Source: DATKRB01 sp036501425 (GTDB taxonomy: Bacteria > Actinomycetota > Acidimicrobiia > Acidimicrobiales > RAAP-2). From it: a DNA stretch of 64,000 bases. The DNA lies in assembly GCA_036501425.1 (NCBI GenBank), contig DASYAI010000032.1, forward strand, positions 1 to 64,000, written 5' to 3'. The stretch's first letter is position 1. Each line of letters begins with the position of its first letter. Shown here one piece after another: positions 42,600 through 51,539 of the stretch. The translations under genes and the position numbers were made by a program. The notes under the pieces were generated by a model. The model worked only from the letters and a program-made list of their open reading frames with translations. It did no database searches and had not been told where the DNA came from.

Positions 42600-44111
42600 A
42601 TGGCAACACAAAGTATTTCTGGACCCCCCGGCCCGGTCGCGATCGACGAGCTGAGCCGGAAGCGGCGGGTCGGCGTCCTGATGATCTGCTCGATGAGCCT
42701 GCTCATCGTCGGCCTCGACGTGACCATCGTGAACGTCGCCCTGCCGTCGGTGGGCCGGAGCTTCCACGCCTCGGTCACCGGCCTCCAGTGGACGATCGAC
42801 GCCTACACCCTGGTGTTGGCGAGCCTGCTCATGCTGTCGGGGTCGACCGCAGATCGGCTGGGCCGGCGCCGGACGTTCGTCCTGGGCCTCGCCGTCTTCT
42901 CGCTGGGCTCGCTGCTGTGCAGCGTGGCTCCGAACCTGGGGCTCCTGGTGGTGTTCCGCATGCTCCAGGCGGTGGGGGGCTCCATGCTCAATCCGGTGGC
43001 CATGTCCATCATCACCAACACGTTCACCGACCCGCGCGAGAGAGCGCAGGCGGTCGGGGTGTGGGGGGCGGTGGTCGGCATCTCCATGGCCCTCGGCCCG
43101 GTGCTGGGCGGGTTGCTCGTCACCTCGGTCGGCTGGCGCTCCATCTTCTGGATCAACATCCCGGTCGGTGTCGTCGCCGTGGTGCTCGCCCTGCGGTACA
43201 TCCCCGAGTCCAAAGCCCCGCGGGCCCGTCGTCTAGACCCGGTGGGGCAGGTGCTGGTGGTCCTGGTCCTGGCGACGCTGACCTACGGCATCATCGAGGC
43301 CCCGGGGCGCGGCTGGACCTCGTCGGTGATCGTGGGGGTCTTCGCCGTGACCGTCGTCTCCCTGGTGGCGCTGCTGTACTACGAGTCCCGCCGCCGCGAA
43401 CCGCTGGTGGACATCCGGTTCTTCCGCTCGACGCCGTTCGCGGCGGCCACGGTCACCGCGGTGGCCGCCTTCGCCACCCTCGGCGGGTTCCTGTTCATGA
43501 ACACCCTCTACCTCCAAGAAGTGCGCGGGCTCTCCGCGCAGCGGGCCGGGCTGGACACCCTGCCGATGGCGGTGATGACGATGGTCCTCTCGCCGATCTC
43601 GGGCCGCATCGTCGGCAGCCGCGGCTCGCGGCTCCCGTTGGTGGCGGCAGGGGCCGCCCTGATCGGGAGCACGGTGATGCTGGCCCAGATCGACGCGACG
43701 ACCCCTTTCACCTGGCTGTTCGGGGCCTACGTGGTCTTCGGCCTCGGGTTCGGCCTGGTGAACGCCCCGATCACCAACGCCGCGGTGTCCGGCATGCCTC
43801 GGGCCCAGGCGGGAGTGGCGGCCGGCATCGCCTCCACCTCGCGGCAGATCGGCCAGACCCTGGGTGTGGCCGTGGTGGGCGCCATCGTGACCTCCAGGAT
43901 CCACGGGTCGGTCCACGCGAACCTGGCGACCGCCAGCCACCTCGGGTGGTGGATCCTGGTCGGGTGCGGGGCGGTGGTGCTCCTCCTCGGGCTCGTGGCC
44001 ACGTCGCGCCGGGCGCTCGACAGCGCCCGTCGCACGGCGACCGCGCTCAACCCCGAGGCGCTGGGGGAGCGCCAGGGGGTGGGGGAGCGCCAGGGGGTGG
44101 GGGAAGCGTGA
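42600..44111 (+). CDS. DHA2-family (14-TM) efflux transporter
   Basis: 503 residues. It starts at ATG 42600 beside an A+T-rich palindrome (ATAATTAT, 42594-42601) and TAGGAT 10 bases upstream, consistent with a leaderless message. Motifs: VGLDVTIVNVALPSVGRS in helix 1, GSTADRLGRRRTFVLG in loop 2-3, GAVVGISMALGPVLGG in helix 5. The last 16 residues are two GERQGV repeats made by an 18-bp tandem duplication. Coupled (GTGA) to a MarR regulator. The substrate is unknown. Confidence 0.93.
   Translation: MATQSISGPPGPVAIDELSRKRRVGVLMICSMSLLIVGLDVTIVNVALPSVGRSFHASVTGLQWTIDAYTLVLASLLMLSGSTADRLGRRRTFVLGLAVFSLGSLLCSVAPNLGLLVVFRMLQAVGGSMLNPVAMSIITNTFTDPRERAQAVGVWGAVVGISMALGPVLGGLLVTSVGWRSIFWINIPVGVVAVVLALRYIPESKAPRARRLDPVGQVLVVLVLATLTYGIIEAPGRGWTSSVIVGVFAVTVVSLVALLYYESRRREPLVDIRFFRSTPFAAATVTAVAAFATLGGFLFMNTLYLQEVRGLSAQRAGLDTLPMAVMTMVLSPISGRIVGSRGSRLPLVAAGAALIGSTVMLAQIDATTPFTWLFGAYVVFGLGFGLVNAPITNAAVSGMPRAQAGVAAGIASTSRQIGQTLGVAVVGAIVTSRIHGSVHANLATASHLGWWILVGCGAVVLLLGLVATSRRALDSARRTATALNPEALGERQGVGERQGVGEA
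44064..44099 (+). repeat. 18-bp tandem duplication at the exporter C-terminus
   Basis: GGGGAGCGCCAGGGGGTG occurs twice without change (44064-44081, 44082-44099), adding an in-frame GERQGV repeat to the cytoplasmic tail. It is probably recent slippage. Confidence 0.85.
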
Positions 44112-44647
44112 CCGCGATGGAGAAGCACGAGCGGCTCGAAGGCGTCGAGGAGCCGGCCGGGGCGAGCACCGAGGAGGACACGCCGGCAGCCCTCTGGACG
44201 ATGCTCTGCGACCTGGTCCTCGACAACGAGCGGCGCCGCGAGGTCGCGGAGGCCCTCGGGATGAGCTTCGGCCGGGTCCGGGCCTTGCGGCGGATCGCGG
44301 CTCGGGCCATGCCCATGGGGGAGCTGGCGGCCACCCTCGGCATCGACGCCCCCTACACGACGATCGTCGTCGACGACCTGCAGCGGCAGGGCCTCGTCGA
44401 GCGTCGGCCCCACCCGACCGACCGCCGGGCCAAGGTGGTGGTGGCGACGCGGCGGGGTCGGGTGGCCGCTCAGCGGGCCAACGAGATCCTCGGGACCCCC
44501 CCGGCCGGATTGGCCGGCCTCGACCAGGCCGACGTGCGGGAGCTGGCCCGGATCGTGCGCTCCGTCACCGAGGTCCAACGCCGTCTCGTGCCGGCCGACG
44601 AGCGGCGAGCCGGCGGGTCGGTGGCCGGGTCGAGACCGCGGGCATGA
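44108..44647 (+). CDS. MarR-family regulator of the DHA2 exporter
   Basis: 179 residues from GTG 44108. The winged helix is SFGRVRALRRIAARAMPMGE, then AATLGIDAPYTTIVVDDLQR and ERRPHPTDRRAKVVVATRRG. It is translationally coupled to the exporter gene. The A+T-rich palindrome over the exporter start is the obvious operator, so the pair is probably a ligand-derepressed pump. Confidence 0.9.
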   Translation: MTAMEKHERLEGVEEPAGASTEEDTPAALWTMLCDLVLDNERRREVAEALGMSFGRVRALRRIAARAMPMGELAATLGIDAPYTTIVVDDLQRQGLVERRPHPTDRRAKVVVATRRGRVAAQRANEILGTPPAGLAGLDQADVRELARIVRSVTEVQRRLVPADERRAGGSVAGSRPRA

Positions 44648-44654
44648 TCGGGAC

Positions 44655-45194
44655 GTGGCCGCCTCGATCCGCCCCTTCGACGCCGGCGCCCTCTACCGGG
44701 CCCTCGACGCTCGGCGGACCGAGCTGGCCCTGAGCTGGAAGGGCGTGGCCGACCAGATCTGGGAACTGTCCTCGGAGCTCAACCGCCGGCGGGGGGGCAG
44801 GGACCATCCGATCAGCTCGTCGACGCTGACGGGTATGGCCAAGCGCCCGAGGACCAGCTGCCAACACGCGCTCTTCATGCTCCGATGGCTCGGACGGACG
44901 CCCGAGAGCTTCCTTCGCGAGGCGAGCGGCGACGACGGGCGGTTCGCCCTCCCCGACGCGGGACCCGACCGTCGGCTCCGCTGGGAGCTCAAGCTGCTCC
45001 ATGCCGCGATGGACGAGAAGCGGCGCGACGCCGAGCTCACCTGGTCGGCACTCGCCGCGGTCCTCGGGTGTAGCCCCAATCAGCTGACGGCACTCCGTAC
45101 CGCCAGGTTCGCCACGGGCATGGACGTCGCCATGCGGATCGTGCAATGGCTCGAGCGGCCTGCCGCCCACTTCGTCTACCCGGCCCGCTGGTGA
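44655..45194 (+). CDS. Hypothetical protein with two HTH-like segments
   Basis: 179 residues from GTG 44655, 8 bp after the MarR gene. Two similar halves are visible: residues about 8-75 (LYRALDARRTELALSWKGVA, then SSSTLTGMAKRPRTSC) and about 100-165 (ELKLLHAAMDEKRRDAELTW, SALAAVLGCSPNQLTALRTA). Each looks like an XRE-type helix-turn-helix with an extended first helix. No family is assigned with certainty. It may bind DNA as an internal dimer. It may belong to the same transcript as the exporter and MarR gene. Confidence 0.65.
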   Translation: MAASIRPFDAGALYRALDARRTELALSWKGVADQIWELSSELNRRRGGRDHPISSSTLTGMAKRPRTSCQHALFMLRWLGRTPESFLREASGDDGRFALPDAGPDRRLRWELKLLHAAMDEKRRDAELTWSALAAVLGCSPNQLTALRTARFATGMDVAMRIVQWLERPAAHFVYPARW

Positions 45195-45311
45195 GGCGCT
45201 CGGCCCGCCGAGCGACGGTGCCCGTCAGGCCGGGCGGCCGCTCGGTCGTCGCCTCCGGCTGCTCGGCGCCGCCGGTCGCTCGTCGCCCCCGGGGCCGTAG
45301 CCGGTAGTGGC

Positions 45312-45725
45312 TCAAGCGGGGCGTTGCTTGGCCGCCAGGTTCAGCGCCACCGCCTCGCGGATGAGCCGCTTGAGCGCCTCCCCGTCGATCTGCTCGTCCT
45401 TCTTGATGTCGATGGCCCGTCTGACCTTGCCCTCGAGGCTGGAGTTGAACAGCCCCGAGGGATCCTTCAAACCGGCACCCTTGAAGAAGGTCAGCTTGAC
45501 GACGTTCCTGTAGGTCTCACCGGTGCAGATTCCGCCGTTGTGGGACCAGACCGGTGTCCCGGGATTCGTGGGCTTCACCCACTTCCACTCCTCGACGATC
45601 TCGGGGTCCGCCTCTTTGATGAGGGCTCGAGCCTTGCCGAGGGCTTCGCCGCGCCAGTCGCCCAGCTCCGCGATCCGGGCGTCGATGAGCTCGGAAGGAT
45701 CGGTCTCGCCGTTTGCCATCTGCAT
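45312..45725 (-). CDS. DUF1801 (YdhG-like) family protein
   Basis: 137 residues from ATG 45725, or 135 from ATG 45719 with GGGG at the better distance. The DUF1801 core is visible: EIVEEWKWVKPTNPGTPVWS, GGICTGETYRNVVKLTFFKG, GLKDPSGLFNSSLEGKVRRA. The fold is frataxin-like; the biological role is unknown. It is a distant paralogue of the gene at 10262. Monocistronic, convergent with the preceding hypothetical gene. Confidence 0.85.
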   Translation of the reverse strand: MQMANGETDPSELIDARIAELGDWRGEALGKARALIKEADPEIVEEWKWVKPTNPGTPVWSHNGGICTGETYRNVVKLTFFKGAGLKDPSGLFNSSLEGKVRRAIDIKKDEQIDGEALKRLIREAVALNLAAKQRPA

Positions 45726-45823
45726 CCCCTACGCAGGTCACCGCGAGCAAGCGCTCGTGCGGTACTGATGAGGCCACGCCGATACTACCGAGGGCACGAC
45801 GGAGCGCTGAACGCGTCGGGAGG

Positions 45824-46756
45824 TCAGCCCGGAGGAGGCACCCACGGCGGTGGGGGGGTCTCGATCCGGTCCAGGGGCGATGCCACTCGACCGAACCGGC
45901 CCGAGTCGGTGGCCCAGTCCACATGGGCGGCTTCGATCTCCTGCCGGGTGCGGGCGACGAAGTTCCACCACATGAGGAGCTGCTCGGCGAACGGTACCCC
46001 GCCGAGCAGGAGGGCCCGGGCCGGCTCGGCGACGCTGAGCGTCACCTCCGCGCGACCGCGGCCGAGGTACACCAGATGACCCGGGGTGGCGACCTGGCCT
46101 TCCACCATGACCCGACCGATCGTGACGACCAGGGCGTGCTCGAAGGCAGGATCGAGGGGGGCGGTGGTCGAGCCGGATCGTAGGTCGAGGTCCGCCCCGA
46201 GGACCTGCGCATCTGGATCGGTCGGGCCCAGCTCCCCGACGAGCATCGTGACCACTGCGTGGGGGAGCTCGAGGCGGGACAGCTCGGGCCGGTGCTCGAA
46301 GGCCGGTGCTCCCCAGCGGGTGGCGGAAGGTTGGGCGATCCAGAGCTGGACCAGGTGGACGGTGCCCCCCGGTCGAGTCGCAGCCTCTTCGGCGTGGGCG
46401 ACGCCGTGCCCGGCCGTCATGAGGTTGAGCTGGCCCGGCCGGAGCACCTGCTCGGAGCCGAGGCTGTCCCGATGGAGCAGCTCGCCCTCGATCAGCCACG
46501 TCACCGTCTGGAGACCCATGTGCGGATGCGGTCCGACGTCCGGGCGAACGTTGCCGTCCACGGTGATGGGGCCGGCGTGGTCGACGAAGCACCATGCCCC
46601 GACCGTCCGGCGGCCCCGGTTGGGGAGGGCCCGGCGCACGGCCATGGCGCCGACGGTGGTGGTCCTGCTGGTGCTCACCACCAGCGCGGGCGCCGCCGAA
46701 GGGTTGGTCGCCCCGGGGCTGGTCCCCGCGTCGGTCACCTCAACCGGGCCGCTCAC
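45824..46756 (-). CDS. Pirin-family cupin
   Basis: 310 residues if started at GTG 46756 (GGAGG 11 bases before). The iron-binding pirin motifs are present: PHPHMGLQTVTWLIEGE with two His, and LMTAGHGVAHAEEA with the third His and Glu. The second cupin repeat spans the C-terminal half (GTVHLVQLWIAQPS, VMVEGQVATPGHLVYLG). Bacterial pirins can act as quercetinases or bind dehydrogenase complexes; the native role is unknown. Upstream minus-strand open reading is a GC artefact. Confidence 0.9.
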   Translation of the reverse strand: MSGPVEVTDAGTSPGATNPSAAPALVVSTSRTTTVGAMAVRRALPNRGRRTVGAWCFVDHAGPITVDGNVRPDVGPHPHMGLQTVTWLIEGELLHRDSLGSEQVLRPGQLNLMTAGHGVAHAEEAATRPGGTVHLVQLWIAQPSATRWGAPAFEHRPELSRLELPHAVVTMLVGELGPTDPDAQVLGADLDLRSGSTTAPLDPAFEHALVVTIGRVMVEGQVATPGHLVYLGRGRAEVTLSVAEPARALLLGGVPFAEQLLMWWNFVARTRQEIEAAHVDWATDSGRFGRVASPLDRIETPPPPWVPPPG

Positions 46757-47002
46757 CTGCCTTCGTGCCTCCAGTTGCTCGCCCGACCCTCGCCCCGACC
46801 CGCTCGCTCCGACCCCTCGCCCGACCCCGTGTCCTGCGGAGGGGTCGGGAGTGCGAATGGTCAGCCTGTCGTGGCTACCACGGATCGTCAACCGGTGGCC
46901 ACCATTGCCGGCCGCGCCGTCGGTACGCGGGTCAGCCGTGGGAACGGATTGACGTCGGCATCGACGTGGCATCATCAGCGAACGACGCAGAAGGGAAGCA
47001 CC

Positions 47003-49054
47003 GTGACAGTACCCCCGCACTCGGCGGACGCACCTGCCCCGGACATCGACCGGCGGCGGCTCCTGTTCGTCATCGGTGCCCTGCTGCTCGGCATGCTGCT
47101 CGCCGCGCTGGACCAGACCATCGTCGCCACCGCGCTGCCGACCATTGCCGGTGACCTCCATGGCCTGTCGGATCTCTCGTGGGTGGTCACCGCCTACATC
47201 CTGGCGTCGACCGCCTCCACCCCACTGTGGGGGAAGCTCGGCGACCTCTACGGCCGCAAGATCTTCTTTCAGGCGTCCATCGTCATCTTTCTGGTCGGCT
47301 CGGCCCTGTCGGGGTTGAGCGCGTCGATGATCGAGCTGGTCGCGTTCCGAGCGTTGCAGGGCATCGGGGGCGGCGGGCTCATGATCGGTGCCCAGGCGAT
47401 CATCGGCGACGTGGTGTCCCCCCGCGACCGCGGTCGCTACCAAGGGATCTTCGGCGCCGTCTTCGGCGTCACCTCCGTGATCGGGCCGCTTTTGGGCGGG
47501 TTCTTCGTGCAGAACCTGTCCTGGCGGTGGGTGTTCTACATCAACCTTCCCGTCGGGGCCGTCGCCCTGGTCGTCGCCGCGATCGTGGTGCCCTCGACCG
47601 CCGCCCGTCTGCACCACACCATCGACTATCTCGGCACCGGCGTGCTCGCCGCCGCGGCCACCGCCTTGGTGCTGCTCACCACCTTGGGTGGCACTACCTA
47701 CCCGTGGGGATCTGCCCCGATCGTCATCCTCGCGGTGGCCGGGGTGGTCCTGATCGCCGCCTTCGTGCTCATCGAGTCCCGGGCCGCAGAGCCGGTCCTG
47801 CCGCTGCCGCTGTTCGCCAACCGGGTCTTTTCGGCGTCGAGCGCCATCGGGTTCGTCGTCGGCTTCGCCATGTTCGGCGCCATCACCTACCTGCCGCAGT
47901 ACATGCAGGTTGTCCGGGGTGCCAGCCCTACCGGGTCCGGGCTGCAGCTCCTGCCGCTCATGGCCGGCCTCCTCATCACCTCCGCCGGGTCGGGGATCCT
48001 GATCAGCCGTTGGGGCCGTTACAAGATCTTTCCGATCATGGGCACCGCCGTCATGACGCTCGGCATGTACCTCCTGTCCCGGCTGGCCGTCGACACCAGC
48101 ACCGTGGCGAGCTCCGTCTACATGTTCGTGCTCGGCGTCGGCATCGGTGGAGTCATGCAGGTCCTGGTCATCGCCGTGCAGAACGTCGTCGACTACAAAG
48201 ACCTCGGTGTCGCCACGTCGGGCGCCACCTTCTTCCGCTCCATCGGCGGTTCGTTCGGGACCGCCGTCTTCGGCGCCATCTTCTCCAACCAGCTGATCGG
48301 GAACCTGCGCCACGATCTGGCCGGCACGCCGGTGCCGGCGGGGTTCAACGCCAAGTCCGGAGCCAGCCCGGCGGTGCTGGACAAGCTCCCTCCCCAGGTG
48401 CACTCGGGCTACGTCCACGCCTTCGCCACCTCCCTGCATACCGTGTTCCTCGTCGCGGTGCCGATCGCCGCCGTGGCGTTCGCCCTCACCTGGCTGCTCA
48501 AGGAGGTCCCGCTCCGGCAAGCGGCAGCGGCGCCCGATCCGGCTCAGACGCTCGCTCCCACCGCCCTGCCGGCCACCCGGGACTCGGACGACGAGATCCT
48601 CCGGGCCCTGTCGCTCGTCGCCCGCCGCGAGGATCGGACCCGGATCTACACCGCGCTCGCCGAGGCCGCCTCCGTCGACCTCGATCCCCACTCGACCTGG
48701 CTCATGCTGCGGGTGGCCGGACGGGACCACCTGGACTTGGTCTCGGCTGCCAAGGGCCTGGACCTCACCGTCGAGCAGGTCGAGCTGCTCCTGAGGCCCC
48801 TTGCTGCGGCCGGCTATGTCCGGATCGGCTCGGCGGACGGCGCGGCGCCGATGGCCGCCACCGTCACCGACAGCGGCCGGGACGCCATCGACCGGCTCGT
48901 GAGCGCCCGCCAGGCGGCCCTTTCCCGTACGCTCGGCAGCTGGAGCGACGAGCTCGATCTCAGGCTCTCCGAAGAGCTGCGGCGGCTGGCCCGGGACCTG
49001 CTGACCGACCCCGTTCGCCGGGGCCAGCTCCTCGCCGACCTCGCGGACCGGTGA
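47003..49054 (+). CDS. DHA2-family MFS exporter fused to a C-terminal winged helix
   Basis: 683 residues from GTG 47003. The exporter part (1-520) has 14 hydrophobic segments, LAALDQTIVATALPTIAGDL, GKLGDLYGRKIFFQASIVIF and GAVFGVTSVIGPLLGGFFVQ. After ALTWLLKEVPLRQ the protein continues about 140 residues with soluble helical sequence (EILRALSLVARREDRTRIYT, LDLTVEQVELLLRPLAAAGY, VRIGSADGAAPMAATVTDSG) that looks like a MarR-type winged helix. A pump with a built-in DNA-binding-like domain is known in actinobacteria but is not well studied. Confidence 0.9.
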   Translation: MTVPPHSADAPAPDIDRRRLLFVIGALLLGMLLAALDQTIVATALPTIAGDLHGLSDLSWVVTAYILASTASTPLWGKLGDLYGRKIFFQASIVIFLVGSALSGLSASMIELVAFRALQGIGGGGLMIGAQAIIGDVVSPRDRGRYQGIFGAVFGVTSVIGPLLGGFFVQNLSWRWVFYINLPVGAVALVVAAIVVPSTAARLHHTIDYLGTGVLAAAATALVLLTTLGGTTYPWGSAPIVILAVAGVVLIAAFVLIESRAAEPVLPLPLFANRVFSASSAIGFVVGFAMFGAITYLPQYMQVVRGASPTGSGLQLLPLMAGLLITSAGSGILISRWGRYKIFPIMGTAVMTLGMYLLSRLAVDTSTVASSVYMFVLGVGIGGVMQVLVIAVQNVVDYKDLGVATSGATFFRSIGGSFGTAVFGAIFSNQLIGNLRHDLAGTPVPAGFNAKSGASPAVLDKLPPQVHSGYVHAFATSLHTVFLVAVPIAAVAFALTWLLKEVPLRQAAAAPDPAQTLAPTALPATRDSDDEILRALSLVARREDRTRIYTALAEAASVDLDPHSTWLMLRVAGRDHLDLVSAAKGLDLTVEQVELLLRPLAAAGYVRIGSADGAAPMAATVTDSGRDAIDRLVSARQAALSRTLGSWSDELDLRLSEELRRLARDLLTDPVRRGQLLADLADR

Positions 49055-49124
49055 CCCTCGTCGGCACCGGGTGGGGTGGCGGGCGGGTCACGGCTCGGGC
49101 GGTGGGCTCGGGGCGGGTCGATCT

Positions 49125-49829
49125 TCACCCCGCCGACCGGGCGGCACCGGGCGGCTCCGAAGGACGGCCGAGCAGGAAGGTGACCGCCACCGCGGCGGCG
49201 AGGGCGGCGGCGAGGCCGACGACCGCGCTGGGGGAGGTCTGGAGCAGCAGGGCGCCGATGGCGGCACCGCCCAGCATGGCGGCGATCGACCCCAGACGGC
49301 GGTGGGGCTTCGATCCGGTTCCCCCGACCAGGGCGCTGTCGGCCGCCAGGCCGGTGAGGGTCAGGCTCAGGACGGTCGTAGTGAGATCGGGGACCCCGAA
49401 GTGGCGCACCGTGCTGTTCTGCAAGCCGAGGGCGACGGCGAGGACGGCGATGGTGCTGTAGTCGCCCTTCCCCGCGAGCGGGAGCACGCCGGTCGGGGTG
49501 AGGATGGCGACGAGGGCGAGGACGAGGGCCTCGATGCCGACGGCGGTGGTGAGCCACGGACGGGGACGGTGGGAGAGCAGCGCGGCGAGACGCCCGCCGG
49601 CGAGGGCACCGGCCACGAATCCGGCGATGGCCACGATCGAGGCGACCGGGGACAGGCCGGAGTGGCGGTCGGCGCTGAACCCCAGGAACACGACGTTTCC
49701 GGTCATGTTGGCCACGAAGACACGGCCCAGCCGCAGGTAGCTGACCGCGTCGACCAGGCCCGTGACGACGGTCAGCGACAGGAGCGCGCCCACCGTCGTG
49801 CGGCGCCGCAGAGGTGACGGGATGGCCAT
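49125..49829 (-). CDS. DUF1275 (YoaK-like) membrane protein
   Basis: 234 residues with six hydrophobic segments. The DUF1275 landmark is near the N-terminus (TGLVDAVSYLRLGRVFVANM, TGNVVFLGF), followed by ALGLQNSTVRHFGVPDLTTT. YoaK-like proteins have no proven transport role. The 3' end faces the MFS-winged-helix gene. Confidence 0.88.
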   Translation of the reverse strand: MAIPSPLRRRTTVGALLSLTVVTGLVDAVSYLRLGRVFVANMTGNVVFLGFSADRHSGLSPVASIVAIAGFVAGALAGGRLAALLSHRPRPWLTTAVGIEALVLALVAILTPTGVLPLAGKGDYSTIAVLAVALGLQNSTVRHFGVPDLTTTVLSLTLTGLAADSALVGGTGSKPHRRLGSIAAMLGGAAIGALLLQTSPSAVVGLAAALAAAVAVTFLLGRPSEPPGAARSAG

Positions 49830-49860
49830 GTCGTGCCCGACGGTCGCCCGGACCGGCGGG

Positions 49861-50715
49861 CTAGGCGCCTGCCAGGGCGGCGATGACGGGCGCGAAGTCG
49901 CCCGGCGGGACGCCGAGGATGGCGAAGTAGCTGATCCCGAAGCGCTCGCGGTGTGCGAGAAGTTGCTCGGCGATCTCGTCGGTGGTGCCGGCGAGGAACT
50001 TGGGAGAGGCCAGGATCTCGTCCGCGCTCAGGTAGGAGTGGATCCGCTGCGCCTCCTCGGCCGCCGCCCGCCGGTCGCCGGTGAGGTGCACCGTCGCGCC
50101 GACGTTGAGCTCGATCTGGTCGAAGCGATCCCCGGCACCGGCCCGGACGGCGGCGATCCGGTCGTCCGCCGCGGCCGGGGAGAGCAGTGGGACCTGCCCA
50201 GGCCCGAGCGAGCCCGGGTGCGGGGACGGCCCCGCAAAGCCGACGATGTCCGCCAGCTCACCGCCGACGCCCAGCAGGCGGTCGCCCGATCCGGCCACCA
50301 GGATCGGCGGGCTCGACACCCATCCGGGCGGGTTGGCCCCTCCGGCCAGAGACGTCCGGAGCGCATCGACGACCTCGCGCAGGTGGGTGAGCGGCTTGGG
50401 CGGCCCACCGGGACCGATGCCGGCGCCGAGGCCGATCTCGACCCGGCCGCGCGAGATCTGATCGGCGGTCAAGAACTCCCGTACCAGCAGGTCGGTCCGC
50501 CAGAGCCCGGCGTTGGTGACCAGCGGGCTGAACCTGAGGGTGGCGGTATGCGCGGCGAGCCCGGCCAACGTGGCGATGGGGGAGATCGCGGTCGGGAAGT
50601 CGGGCAGGACCAGCAGGTCGAAGCCGCTGTCTTCGGCCGCCTTGGCCTCCTCGACCAGTTTGGCGAACGGCGTGGTCGGGGCGGACACCGTCGCGAAGCG
50701 AAACGGTCGGGTCAT
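49861..50715 (-). CDS. Luciferase-like F420-dependent oxidoreductase (TIGR03621-like)
   Basis: 284 residues, a luciferase-like monooxygenase barrel: KLVEEAKAAEDSGFDLLVLP, LRFSPLVTNAGLWRTDLLVR, GRVEIGLGAGIGP, PPILVAGSGDRLLGVGGELA. In actinobacteria this group uses F420 rather than FMN, although the cofactor is inferred by family. The reaction is unknown. AAGGAGC-type site upstream of ATG 50715; adjacent to the TA-like relic on the other strand. Confidence 0.85.
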   Translation of the reverse strand: MTRPFRFATVSAPTTPFAKLVEEAKAAEDSGFDLLVLPDFPTAISPIATLAGLAAHTATLRFSPLVTNAGLWRTDLLVREFLTADQISRGRVEIGLGAGIGPGGPPKPLTHLREVVDALRTSLAGGANPPGWVSSPPILVAGSGDRLLGVGGELADIVGFAGPSPHPGSLGPGQVPLLSPAAADDRIAAVRAGAGDRFDQIELNVGATVHLTGDRRAAAEEAQRIHSYLSADEILASPKFLAGTTDEIAEQLLAHRERFGISYFAILGVPPGDFAPVIAALAGA

Positions 50716-50863
50716 TGCGAGGTGCTCCTTCAGGAGAGAGGCGCGTTCGGTCTCAACGGCGTTGCTTCTTCCTACACGACGAGCCCAACCGAGGTCAGAT
50801 CGACGGCGGCGCGTCGGGCGTCGGGTCGTCGGGCGGGCACGGGCCGGACCGCCGGATCGGCGA

Positions 50864-51137
50864 GTGGCGCGGGCGGGCACGTCGCAACCGGTCATCTCGG
50901 CCTACGAGCACGGCCGCCGCGATCCGGGCTACTCGACCTTGCGCCGGCTCGTCGAAGCGGGGGGCGAACGGCTCCGGCTCGGCTCGGCGCCCCCGACCTC
51001 CGACGTGCCCCCGGCCCCCGACCACCGGCCTGCAGGAGCACGCCCGTCGGCTGCTCGACGTGCTGTCGCTGGTCGACGCCCTGCCGGTTCGCCGTCGGAG
51101 CGCGGTGCTCGTCGCTCCCCGGCTCGTCTCGCGGTGA
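50864..51137 (+). pseudogene. XRE-type antitoxin-like gene, 5'-eroded and frameshifted
   Basis: From about 50864: ARAGTSQPVISAYEHGRRDP, then STLRRLVEAGGERLRLG, the second half of an XRE helix-turn-helix. The frame shifts at about 51015-51030 and continues as LQEHARRLLDVLSLVDALPV to the stop at 51137. The first HTH helices and start codon are not recognisable. The stop overlaps the GTG of the next gene (GTGA), as in intact antitoxin-toxin pairs. Confidence 0.65.
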
Positions 51138-51528
51138 GCCCGCTCACCCTTGCCGAGCGGATCCTGGCCGTCGACGCGGTCTTGTCGGGTGTCCCCCACG
51201 CCTTTGGCGGCGCCCTGGCCCTCGCCTATTGCGCCGAACCCAGGGCGACGATCGACATCGATCTCAACGTGTTCGCCCCGCCGGCGCGCTTCGCCGACGT
51301 CGCCGGGCCCCTCGGCACGCTCGGAGCGGCCGCCGACGACTGGCCCCGGAGCACCTCGTGGTGTGCAAGGTGGTGTTCGACCGACCCAAGGACTGGGTCG
51401 ACATCCACGCCGTGCTCGCCGACGACGGGGAGCTCGACCCGGCCGAGATCCTCCGCTGGGTGGCGCGGATCGCCGGCGACGAAGACCCCCGGTTCAGCCG
51501 GATCGCCGCCGTCCTGACCCGCCGCTGA
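51134..51528 (+). pseudogene. Nucleotidyltransferase-like (DUF6036/AbiEii-type) gene with internal deletion
   Basis: Starting at GTG 51134: LTLAERILAVDAVLSGVPHA, FGGALALAYCAEPRATIDID (GG...DID nucleotidyltransferase motif), LNVFAPPARFADVAGPLG. At about 51340 the frame changes directly to PEHLVVCKVVFDRPKDWVDI and continues to the end, RFSRIAAVLTRR (stop 51528). Related proteins have some 40 more residues at this point, so there is a deletion plus a frameshift. With the XRE relic this was a toxin-antitoxin-type module. Confidence 0.65.
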
Positions 51529-51539
51529 ACCCCGGACGC

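Noticed and set aside
45824..48730. A 968-codon minus-strand open frame
   Set aside because: Only the pirin part (from 46756) is real; the rest is a GC-driven antisense shadow of the MFS exporter with Asp/Gly/Arg/His-rich composition.
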